From: a virus
Length of the DNA: 52,598 nt
Reading direction: 5' to 3' (one strand)
Virus record (IMG/VR): IMGVR_UViG_3300036715_002741
Location: 1 to 52,598 of that record
The notes beneath the pieces are model-generated. The model saw only the letters and a list, made by a program, of their open reading frames with translations. It ran no database searches and was not told the DNA's origin. Positions 6,070-13,215 of this stretch are shown here, piece after piece (the first letter of the stretch is position 1; every line of letters starts with the position of its first letter). A program made the translations under genes and the position numbers.

Positions 6070-6273
6070 ATGTTAATACTTACAAGGCATGAAGGAGAAG
6101 AAATAATAATCGGACATAACTCAGAAGTAAAAATAGTAATAATCAGAACTGACAGAGGAGTAGTTAAAATAGGGTTGCAAGCTAATGAATCTATCCCAAT
6201 TCACCGAGGGGAAATTTACCAAAAGATACAGGAGAGCAAAGCAAAGAATAATGGGGAACCTGGTTATGGTTAA
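6070..6273 (+). CDS. csrA: CsrA/RsmA family RNA-binding regulator
   Basis: A 67-residue protein with the CsrA hallmarks: start MLILTR (Leu4, Arg6), five beta strands, and IHRGEIY (His45, Arg46) matching the VHREEIY RNA-contact motif. A two-residue insertion explains the shifted numbering. Host CsrA dimers bind GGA motifs in mRNA leaders and control translation of carbon storage, motility and virulence genes. A phage copy could redirect host translation or regulate phage mRNAs. Its own ribosome site, AAAGGAG, contains an ANGGA element, so autoregulation is plausible. It lies inside the recombination operon, preceded by the inverted repeat at 6002-6040. Confidence 0.92.
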   Translation: MLILTRHEGEEIIIGHNSEVKIVIIRTDRGVVKIGLQANESIPIHRGEIYQKIQESKAKNNGEPGYG

Positions 6274-6299
6274 AATATCAAACAAACAAGCGGGATATT

Positions 6300-6899
6300 A
6301 TGCAGACAAAAAAAACAAAGAATCAAGGTAAACAGTTCGAGCAAGACTTCAAAAACAGCGTTCCTGGAGGGGTTAACTATTATAGGCTACGTGACAGTGG
6401 CCTGTCGCTTAGGAAGGCAATTAAGTGCCCTAAATGCCGCCATATGATAACTCCAGATGTGTTGATGAAGTTGTTGGGGATAAGGTTTACCAATAGAAAC
6501 ATCGCAGATTGTATATTAATGGATGGAAAAGTCAGCTGTTTTTTGGAGCTTAAAAGTTATAGCGGGAAAAGTGTTTCAACAAAGCCTATTATTGCCGTTA
6601 AAAAAGAGGGCTCAAAAAAAGCTATTTTTGATAAACTTGCGGAACTTGTAAAAGCTTCTTTTGTTCCTAATGTCGCGGCTGGTTATATCTTTAATATGCG
6701 TGATTGCGACAACCAAACATATTATTTAACGGCTAAACAGGTTGATTATTTTATTACCTATTACACCAGGAAATCAATACCAATTTCTTTTATGCAAGAC
6801 CATGGGGTACCGATACTTAGCCAAAAGAAAAAGGTACATTATACTTACGATATACCAAGATTTTTAAAAGAAGCTCATGTTAGCACATATGGGCAATAG
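6300..6899 (+). CDS. RecU-like Holliday-junction nuclease
   Basis: A 199-residue protein. The N-terminal NQGKQFEQDFKNSVP and RLRDSG resemble RecU, and the catalytic PD-(D/E)xK core is visible as Asp70 (NIADC) and Glu83-x-Lys85 (FLELKS). An insertion around residues 40-58 carries a CxxC pair. RecU-type enzymes resolve four-way junctions made during recombination or concatemer processing. The gene follows csrA with a modest ribosome site (GCGGGA) and completes the ssDNA/recombination set. Confidence 0.8.
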   Translation: MQTKKTKNQGKQFEQDFKNSVPGGVNYYRLRDSGLSLRKAIKCPKCRHMITPDVLMKLLGIRFTNRNIADCILMDGKVSCFLELKSYSGKSVSTKPIIAVKKEGSKKAIFDKLAELVKASFVPNVAAGYIFNMRDCDNQTYYLTAKQVDYFITYYTRKSIPISFMQDHGVPILSQKKKVHYTYDIPRFLKEAHVSTYGQ

Positions 6900-6928
6900 A
6901 ATTTTAATTTTATATTTACAGGTGGGTT

Positions 6929-7201
6929 ATGGGTGATTTATTTTGCAGTTATGAACTATCTAAAACAATATTATCATTGGGTGGTACTTTTTTCCATGAA
7001 TTTTGGTTTTATGTTGATGGAGAATTAACGGCCGACATGGGAAAAATACTTGATCAAAACAATAAGATTGTCGCAAATATAGTACCAGCATATAGACTAA
7101 GAGAAATATCATCTACAATTAAATGTTTGATAGATGAAAATCTAAGCCCAGACGATGCAGCTAAATATTTGATAGAACTTTTGTTAACAATAAAAAAATA
7201 G
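6929..7201 (+). CDS. Unknown 90-aa protein
   Basis: A soluble protein with AGGTGGG before the ATG. Strands probably come first and helices follow (about 55-88). No family is recognised. It lies downstream of the RecU-like gene in the same direction, close to the next gene, and is probably co-transcribed. Confidence 0.7.
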   Translation: MGDLFCSYELSKTILSLGGTFFHEFWFYVDGELTADMGKILDQNNKIVANIVPAYRLREISSTIKCLIDENLSPDDAAKYLIELLLTIKK

Positions 7202-7212
7202 GAGGCAAACTA

Positions 7213-7524
7213 ATGCCATTTGAAACATTACCATTGCAAACGAGAATCAATATAATTGAACATAGATTATCATTGATGAATTCGAAAGAAAGGCGTCATC
7301 AACACAAAAGCGAAGCATTGCAAGTAGCAAATGCTTCTTTTTCGCTGCTTAAATACGTTATGAAAATTAATCAACAAGTAGAAAATGCAGAGGTAATACC
7401 ACTGTTTTCCACCAATATTAACATGATAAAAATTGTTGTTGAACTTGCGGAAAAACAAGTTAATTGTTTTGAAATTGGTAGAAATTTACCTAATGTACCC
7501 AAGGGTGGCTCTTATGGAAGATAA
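7213..7524 (+). CDS. Unknown 103-aa protein
   Basis: A mainly helical, His- and Asn-rich protein with a good TAGGAGG site. Its last codons overlap the start of the next gene (7514), which supports a shared transcript. No domain is recognised. Confidence 0.7.
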   Translation: MPFETLPLQTRINIIEHRLSLMNSKERRHQHKSEALQVANASFSLLKYVMKINQQVENAEVIPLFSTNINMIKIVVELAEKQVNCFEIGRNLPNVPKGGSYGR

Positions 7525-7933
7525 TCCATGTATAGCGTCGAAATTATGCATTTCCGCCTTGTTACAAATAAAGGATGAACTAAGAAATCACCTAATAATA
7601 GAGCCTCAAAGCTCCAATATAATCAACCCTTTTGACGCATCGATAGAAGGAGATGCAGTTGCTAGATTCGAAAATACAGTGTTCGAAGTGTTACAATACG
7701 ATGTGAGCAAAGAGATGGATGCACAAACCAATAAGTACAACTTTAAATACAATGACTTAGAGTTCTCATGGTATTATTCCCTGTGCTCTATCAGCAATAT
7801 TTGCTGGTGTAATAAAAAACTTCACAACGATGAAATTGAAACAATGCTTGAGGAATGCGTGGAATCACTTGCAACGCGTGTAACCACTTGCCATGTAGCT
7901 CATGTTATCAATTTTTCTTGCTGCCTAGGATAA
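7514..7933 (+). CDS. Unknown protein, last gene of rightward early operon
   Basis: I place the start at the ATG at 7514, preceded by AAGGGTGG, rather than at the longer frame from 7433. The 139-residue product has several Cys and Trp residues (SWYYSLCSISNICWC) and an acidic helix after them. No family is recognised. Its 3' end overlaps the convergent gene 7908-8282 by 26 bases. This is where early rightward and late leftward transcription meet. Confidence 0.65.
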   Translation: MEDNPCIASKLCISALLQIKDELRNHLIIEPQSSNIINPFDASIEGDAVARFENTVFEVLQYDVSKEMDAQTNKYNFKYNDLEFSWYYSLCSISNICWCNKKLHNDEIETMLEECVESLATRVTTCHVAHVINFSCCLG

Positions 7934-8282
7934 CGTCTTTCAATTCTTGGTTTATCAAACAAACGGCTGTTATATGCGACTTTAATTCGTGCATTGATTC
8001 CCTGTTGTGGTCTATTTTTTTGTCTATACTACCAAGCATTTTTTCAAAAACAGAGTGGTCTACTTTGTGGTCTTCTATCCATTTATCAAATATCTTGTTA
8101 TGATTTTCCACCCATTGATCGAAGTTTTTATTATGATCATCTGTCCATTGCTTGAAATGTATTGCGTCAACTTTTTTTCGCTCAACTTCTCTAACCAGAT
8201 TAAACATCCATTTTAGAGCACCAACAAATGTACCTGCGGTGGCTATATCCAAACCTATAGATATGTTTTCCATGGTAATCAT
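7908..8282 (-). CDS. Unknown protein with N-terminal membrane-like helix and His/Asp-rich repeats
   Basis: A 124-residue protein. Residues about 8-30 are moderately hydrophobic. Next come short imperfect repeats of the kind HNK(N/I)FDQW / HNKIFDKW (about 45-75), probably an amphipathic helix or coiled coil. The start overlaps the upstream stop as ATGA. It is the last gene of the lysis-proximal operon. A lysis accessory or membrane-tethered role is possible, but nothing specific supports either. Confidence 0.65.
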   Translation of the reverse strand: MITMENISIGLDIATAGTFVGALKWMFNLVREVERKKVDAIHFKQWTDDHNKNFDQWVENHNKIFDKWIEDHKVDHSVFEKMLGSIDKKIDHNRESMHELKSHITAVCLINQELKDVILGSKKN

Positions 8283-8686
8283 TTGTTTATTTTCTCGATA
8301 TATATAAGCAATAAAGCAACAAAAAGCCCAATCGTGCCAGCATTAAAAAAAGATGCTGTTTGTGAATGGATTGAAAGATAATAATATAAATTAGATGGGG
8401 TTATTTTAAATCCCAGATATAGGCAATAACAAATGGATATGCCGAAACAGTAACCACTGATAGCAGCTCTGGTTATGTTGCTTAATTGCCGAGCTTTAAA
8501 CGCAAAAAAATATGCACATAATATAGATGCGATCATGGCTATTAAACTGCTGATGTGCGCTACTTGTTCTTTTTGGGCATCACTTAGGAAAACACAGATA
8601 AACGTAGATGTGGCGAATAGCGCAGTAAACCTTAAAAGCATCTTTTTTATTGGGAATTCTTTTATTACAGTGTCTATTGCGCGCAT
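8279..8686 (-). CDS. Four-span membrane protein
   Basis: A 135-residue protein with about four hydrophobic segments (about 16-35, 45-65, 75-95 and 112-130). It overlaps the phosphatase gene by 13 bases and the next gene by ATGA. Its place beside the lysis genes allows an antiholin or second holin role. A membrane partner of the phosphatase is the alternative. Neither can be shown here. Confidence 0.7.
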   Translation of the reverse strand: MRAIDTVIKEFPIKKMLLRFTALFATSTFICVFLSDAQKEQVAHISSLIAMIASILCAYFFAFKARQLSNITRAAISGYCFGISICYCLYLGFKITPSNLYYYLSIHSQTASFFNAGTIGLFVALLLIYIEKINK

Positions 8687-9288
8687 TTACTTCTGCCCAT
8701 CTCTACCATGTCTTGAGTTATCTCGTACCAATCATTAGGAAACTTTTTCTCATGGTCTGCATATCCCCCCACTAAATCTGAGTCCTGGTCACCAATATTA
8801 ATCAAGATATGCTCTCCTTTTTCTACAAGAGCCTTTCTTTGCATAATTTTGTAATTTTGAATTGTACCGTGATCGTCATCATCGCGTAACAATAAATCCG
8901 TGTATTGAGCATATCCAGCGTTAGCAAGTAACTCTTTCGCATATTGAGTATATTTCTTCCTTCTGCTGCTCAGGACGTAAACCTTAATGTTTCTAGCCAT
9001 GCACAAGTTAACAAAATCTATAACACATGGAAAAGCCGGATAGTTGGTAGTAACCATTATTTCAGCTAAACTCTCATCAAACCATCCATCGTCGAATTTA
9101 TTAATCGTTCGCTGTAGAGAAATCATGGTTTCATCGATATCAATAACTACAGAGACGTTTGGGATTTTATTTTCTATCACAATTTCAACTGCTTCTGCTA
9201 CTTTGGCTGAAATATCGGCATAATATTGTCCAGATTTGACATATTCTGCAAGTTGTCTTTTTAATCTATCTATATTCATTTCATGCAC
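8674..9288 (-). CDS. HAD-superfamily phosphatase (class B acid phosphatase-like)
   Basis: A 204-residue protein with all HAD motifs visible: DIDET (residues 50-54) carrying the nucleophile and acid/base Asp, VLSSRR (motif II) and GDQDSD (motif IV). The fold resembles HAD family IIIB acid phosphatases, but no signal peptide is present, so it should act in the cytoplasm. Possible substrates are nucleotides or sugar phosphates. It lies directly after the Rz1-like gene with a 13-base overlap and is probably expressed late with lysis genes, an unusual position for this enzyme. Confidence 0.85.
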   Translation of the reverse strand: MHEMNIDRLKRQLAEYVKSGQYYADISAKVAEAVEIVIENKIPNVSVVIDIDETMISLQRTINKFDDGWFDESLAEIMVTTNYPAFPCVIDFVNLCMARNIKVYVLSSRRKKYTQYAKELLANAGYAQYTDLLLRDDDDHGTIQNYKIMQRKALVEKGEHILINIGDQDSDLVGGYADHEKKFPNDWYEITQDMVEMGRSKCAQ

Positions 9289-9491
9289 CTTTGCTCGTAA
9301 GCTTTATTTATTCCGGCTATTTGTATTTTGGATTCCTTGGACAACATGTTTATTTCTTGATGGGTAAGCCTGATTTTATATCCCCAAATGCAGAAAGGGT
9401 CAATCCCTTGCGTCTTTGCGCAAGAACTCATCAATAGACATAGGCTCAACATTATGCAGTTTATCAATAGTTTTTTTAGTCTCGATCCCAC
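9276..9491 (-). CDS. Rz1-like outer-membrane spanin lipoprotein
   Basis: A 71-residue protein with a GTG start at 9491 and AGAGG six bases before it. A hydrophobic signal ends in a lipobox-like LMSSC (Cys24), followed by the usual two-cysteine spanin end (FCIWGYKIRLT near the middle and QRC at the C-terminus). The start is nested within the Rz-like gene, a typical Rz/Rz1 arrangement. Spanins fuse inner and outer membranes in the last step of lysis, so the host should have an outer membrane. Confidence 0.85.
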   Translation of the reverse strand: MGSRLKKLLINCIMLSLCLLMSSCAKTQGIDPFCIWGYKIRLTHQEINMLSKESKIQIAGINKAYEQRCMK

Positions 9492-9621
9492 TTTTAACCT
9501 CTTCTTTTATCTGTTCGCTTTGCTCTTCCTTTTTCCCTTCTTTTTTCCCATAAAAAAATAAGGTAATAAAACCTAAAACTACCGCTCCAATATAACCGCA
9601 TATTTCAAGTATTTTTTTCAT
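9400..9621 (-). CDS. Rz-like inner-membrane spanin
   Basis: The start is taken at 9621 (MKKILE), just past the holin stop, with AAGGAAAG upstream. The 73-residue product has one N-terminal transmembrane segment (about 6-24) and then a long, highly charged Lys/Glu helix. This is the i-spanin plan, though shorter than lambda Rz. It overlaps the Rz1-like gene in another frame. Confidence 0.8.
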   Translation of the reverse strand: MKKILEICGYIGAVVLGFITLFFYGKKEGKKEEQSEQIKEEVKSGIETKKTIDKLHNVEPMSIDEFLRKDARD

Positions 9622-9623
9622 GA

Positions 9624-9869
9624 TTAATCTTTCCTTTTGTTTTCCCATATAGTAGCAACCAACGTTAGAAATGGTGCTCCTACTATGGAAATAAGGACTT
9701 CACTGACTACACTTGGGCTAGCTATAACATGCTGTAATCCATAGACAATCACTACCATAGCAAGTAGATAGCCAATTATAGACCCAATTAAAGCAACAAG
9801 CCTTTTAGAGCTTTTATTGCCCCATCTATCACGCATGAAACCAACGCCGCCGATTTGTTCTGTTTTCAT
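9624..9869 (-). CDS. Holin-like small membrane protein
   Basis: An 81-residue protein with two transmembrane segments (about 23-44 and 57-73) and a short charged tail (ENKRKD). The start overlaps the endolysin stop as ATGA, and the spanin genes follow. Size, topology and order all fit a class II-type holin that releases the endolysin. An alternative start at residue 12 is possible. Confidence 0.8.
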   Translation of the reverse strand: MKTEQIGGVGFMRDRWGNKSSKRLVALIGSIIGYLLAMVVIVYGLQHVIASPSVVSEVLISIVGAPFLTLVATIWENKRKD

Positions 9870-10363
9870 AAATAAGGAGCCACTAATTCATCATACGATT
9901 CAACAAACCCTTCAACCGTTCCCTTGCCTTTTTCTGTGTTATAATATTTTTTCCAATAGTGAGCCATCCCTTCAACGTCGTCCTCATCTGGTAATGGTGA
10001 TTGTATGCTGTAATAAAGGCATCTAGCAATGGCACAATTATATTGATGGTTGTGCTCTAACGCAACCAAATTGATATCGGTTGATACTATTCCTGTGTTA
10101 ATGTGTGTTCTTCCCCTTATTCGCTTAACAGCTTGATACATATCAGGCTTATGCGCCATTAACCAACTTAGAACAAGATTGTTAGTGGGTGGTTCTACCT
10201 GTCCTAACCCTAGCGCAGGACCACCGCCAATTTGTACTAAATACGTACCTAACCTAGATTCATGAGCGAAAGTACCAAGAAGTAGATTTTTACCCGTAGA
10301 CAACCCCAGCTCATGTAGAGTTGGGGTTATTATCTTGGTGGTTATATATTCAATACTTAACAT
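9866..10363 (-). CDS. Endolysin, transglycosylase/lysozyme-like
   Basis: A 165-residue protein. The catalytic Glu is probably in HESRLG (about residues 34-39), followed by a Gly-rich segment and LGLGQVEP, in the manner of soluble lytic transglycosylases or lysozyme-fold endolysins. No signal peptide is seen, so it should need the adjoining holin to reach peptidoglycan. It begins 14 bases after the tail-fibre gene and overlaps the holin. Confidence 0.75.
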   Translation of the reverse strand: MLSIEYITTKIITPTLHELGLSTGKNLLLGTFAHESRLGTYLVQIGGGPALGLGQVEPPTNNLVLSWLMAHKPDMYQAVKRIRGRTHINTGIVSTDINLVALEHNHQYNCAIARCLYYSIQSPLPDEDDVEGMAHYWKKYYNTEKGKGTVEGFVESYDELVAPYL

Positions 10364-10376
10364 TTAATGTCTCATT

Positions 10377-11975
10377 TTACGATGTGCTATAACTAAAGCT
10401 TACTTTTCTGCCAAGAAATAATAGTCCAGTACCGGTGACGGCTGGGAAAGCACTTGACTCTAAATAAAATATTTTCAGAAAGCCAACGGTATTAATTTCA
10501 ACAACTCCTAAGCCAAGCCATGTTGGCGCCATCGTGAAGGCATACTTGTTTGTCCCTGTTGGTCTCCATGTGGCTGGTATTGCGGTAGTACTTACAATAG
10601 AGGCCGATGTGTTATTACCAACTACGGTAATGCTCGGTATTTCAACAAAAACTATATCTCCTATTTTTTTAAAATACAAAGTTACCGACACATTGTTGAT
10701 AGGTCCTCCAATGGTGAGAGCAACAGATGTCCAAGAGCCAATCCCAGTGCTAGGGACGTAATAATCAGTCCCTGCCACTGCCGCCAATAAAATTCCCGAG
10801 ACGTCTGCCTTTACTACACCAGCATTACTTAATGATGGTATTGTAACTGATCCATCATTATTTACTGAAACCCTATTTGTTAGAGTATCTGGTGAAGAAT
10901 TAGCTACAAAATTAACCGCAAAAGCCATGCCATCATAATTACTGTTAGCAAAACTATATGAAATAGTTGTTGTGGGTGATGATGCTGCTTTACTACTTCC
11001 TGCCGCATATATTGTGCCGGCAGTACCTGTCCAAATCGCTGTTTGACCACCAGTAATAGTTAATGCGCCCGATGAACTTGTCATTAAATCTATCACTAAT
11101 TGATTGGTGGTTGACACTGGAGAAATTGAAGCGGAAGTTCCAAAACTATTAACAGTAGAAACAGCGCCAAATGGTGTTGATTGATTAGCTCCTGTAATAT
11201 TAATTGCTCGCGCACATATGGCGGCAGTTGAAGATAAATTTACAATAACATTGCTTGTTCCAACTGCTGGCGCAATCAAATACCATGTTTCAATGCGGGA
11301 AGATGCCCCAGTAACCCCAGACAAAAGAGTCGCAGAAACACCGCCATAAGTTACCGAAGATGCACTAACTCCACTATAAGATAACGCTAATTGTATTATT
11401 AATATGCGGTTAGACCCAACTGGGACAGTATGCGAAAATGTCAATGCAGCTGTACTAGCACTATTTCCTGCTGTTGAAGTACCAACTACTGGCGATGAAC
11501 TAATTGGAGCAGCAGTTCTAAGTATTATTTTACCGCTTCCTCCGGAGCCAGTGCCGTTGCTTGCGTCTATATATAAATCATTACCTGCTATGCTATCTCC
11601 AGTAGCAGCGGCTCCTCTTATTTTGCCGACTCCAACAGTTCCAGTACCATCTCCGCTACCAAGAATAGTTTCAGCAGTGGCGGTTAAAGTTGGATTAACA
11701 ACATTAATAGGCAAACTTAACGTGACCGCACCAGTTGAAGCGGACGCGGTTATTTGATCGGCTGTTCCAGTTAGGCTAGTCACCCCTACGCTTCCTGTTG
11801 ATGCTGATATTGTTTGCTGTCCTGTTACTGGGTTTTGCAAAAGAGTAATGTTAGTGCCGGCAGCAATAGGAATAATTGGCTTTAGTACCCCTAAACTATC
11901 AGCAACCAACGATTGACCGATAGCATATCCATTTGTTATTGCTTGAAGTTGATTTTTGTCGATTATGTTTGTCAT
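10377..11975 (-). CDS. Tail fibre / receptor-binding protein
   Basis: A 532-residue Ser/Thr/Ala/Gly-rich protein with repeated short strands, typical of trimeric fibres. The N-terminus (NIIDKNQLQAITNGYAIG) resembles that of the 11992-13194 product (VNKNQLSALDYAGIAS), so both may attach to the same baseplate site. The phrase AGTDYYVPS near residue 405 also occurs in a similar form (AGTDYLAP) in the 13216-16332 fibre. It is the last virion gene before lysis. The receptor is unknown. Confidence 0.8.
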   Translation of the reverse strand: MTNIIDKNQLQAITNGYAIGQSLVADSLGVLKPIIPIAAGTNITLLQNPVTGQQTISASTGSVGVTSLTGTADQITASASTGAVTLSLPINVVNPTLTATAETILGSGDGTGTVGVGKIRGAAATGDSIAGNDLYIDASNGTGSGGSGKIILRTAAPISSSPVVGTSTAGNSASTAALTFSHTVPVGSNRILIIQLALSYSGVSASSVTYGGVSATLLSGVTGASSRIETWYLIAPAVGTSNVIVNLSSTAAICARAINITGANQSTPFGAVSTVNSFGTSASISPVSTTNQLVIDLMTSSSGALTITGGQTAIWTGTAGTIYAAGSSKAASSPTTTISYSFANSNYDGMAFAVNFVANSSPDTLTNRVSVNNDGSVTIPSLSNAGVVKADVSGILLAAVAGTDYYVPSTGIGSWTSVALTIGGPINNVSVTLYFKKIGDIVFVEIPSITVVGNNTSASIVSTTAIPATWRPTGTNKYAFTMAPTWLGLGVVEINTVGFLKIFYLESSAFPAVTGTGLLFLGRKVSFSYSTS

Positions 11976-11991
11976 GATATTTTCCTATCTG

Positions 11992-13194
11992 TTAAGGTGC
12001 TGTGGTAGTTGGATATACACAACTAAAACCTATTACTCCTACAGTTCCAGACGCAGGAAACACTGTCCCGCCAGGCCCTGCTGAAAATGTAAATGCTCCA
12101 GCAGCCGAAACCCCAAATGTGCCAATCGCATACGTAGCCGCAGCTGTTTGCACATACAGAGGGCCATTAATGCTATTTGGCGGTCGATATTCTACAGGCA
12201 ATGCTGATGATGAGGCGAAATTTGCTGCAGCAGTAGAGGTTCCTGAGAACCCTGTCTTCATAGTTAGCAATACAAGATCGTTGATTATCTGCGCATAAAA
12301 AATAACGCCATTTATTGTTGATGGCCCAGTAAAATTTGTTGTAAATTTAAGTAACCCGGTGTTTTTTGTGGCTGATTTAATATTACCATTTATATCGGAC
12401 GTTAAAAGTCCTTGTTGGTAGATATATCCGTATGGAGTATATGTTGCCGTGCGTTGCACTGCGTTAAATAATTGGAAGTTCGCGAACGATCCATTACTTG
12501 GGAATGACGCGAAAGCATTACACCATCCTACCTGTATAACGTCAGCAGTAGAGTTTCTTGTCCCCGTTTGAGTAAGTGTAGAACCAAATTGAACTCCATT
12601 TATAAACAATCTAGTAGCACCACTAGTTACATTAAGGTTCACGGAAAATTTATAGTCAACCCCAGATGTAGGGTTCCATGCCCCAAGATTGCCGGTGACA
12701 TTGCTAATTATTGCCGTTCCAGACGAATCATTAACATATAGCACCAAACTTCCGTTGTTCAAATGTTGCAGTGTAATTAAATTAGCATTTGTTCCGCTCT
12801 TATTTATGCCGAAAAGAATTGTGGCAGCACCGGAAGGAGCAGAATTATAATTAGGCTTATATGTAAATTCTATAGTTCCAACCTGCTGAATTGGGGAAGC
12901 TGTTATTGTATAAGTTACATAACGATTGCTATTATTAGCACAATCTAAATATCCATTGAAAATAAATGCTCCTCCAGTTGCTGTTCCAGTTGTGCTCATC
13001 CCCGCAATGGCGTAATCAGCGTTTATTGTTGATGAATAAATGGCTGCGAACGCTGAATTAGGAGCTGGGAAAAGTGCGCCATTTACAAACGTTGCTTGCG
13101 CATTAAATGTATTAATACCAGTAAAATTATTAGTTGATGCGATACCGGCATAATCCAATGCTGAAAGCTGGTTTTTATTTACTAAACTTGTCAT
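11992..13194 (-). CDS. Virion fibre protein with LamG/ConA-like domain
   Basis: A 400-residue protein. An attachment-like N-terminus is followed by a region (about 80-250) with the alternating strands of a laminin-G/concanavalin-like fold (GTIEFTYKP, ATILFGIN, TRLFINGVQFG), then a C-terminal beta domain. LamG domains often bind sugars, so surface-glycan recognition is plausible. It lies between two other fibre genes. Confidence 0.75.
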   Translation of the reverse strand: MTSLVNKNQLSALDYAGIASTNNFTGINTFNAQATFVNGALFPAPNSAFAAIYSSTINADYAIAGMSTTGTATGGAFIFNGYLDCANNSNRYVTYTITASPIQQVGTIEFTYKPNYNSAPSGAATILFGINKSGTNANLITLQHLNNGSLVLYVNDSSGTAIISNVTGNLGAWNPTSGVDYKFSVNLNVTSGATRLFINGVQFGSTLTQTGTRNSTADVIQVGWCNAFASFPSNGSFANFQLFNAVQRTATYTPYGYIYQQGLLTSDINGNIKSATKNTGLLKFTTNFTGPSTINGVIFYAQIINDLVLLTMKTGFSGTSTAAANFASSSALPVEYRPPNSINGPLYVQTAAATYAIGTFGVSAAGAFTFSAGPGGTVFPASGTVGVIGFSCVYPTTTAP

Positions 13195-13215
13195 GGAAAT
13201 CTCCCAAAATTAATT

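Noticed and set aside
7433-7513. Upstream extension of the 7514-7933 gene
   Set aside because: The extension overlaps the previous gene by 90 bases and lacks a ribosome site.
11404-11757. 117-aa plus-strand frame in fibre gene
   Set aside because: Low-complexity Thr/Ser/Ala codons of fibre genes leave the opposite strand open; the same holds for frames at 12002, 15209 and 15689.
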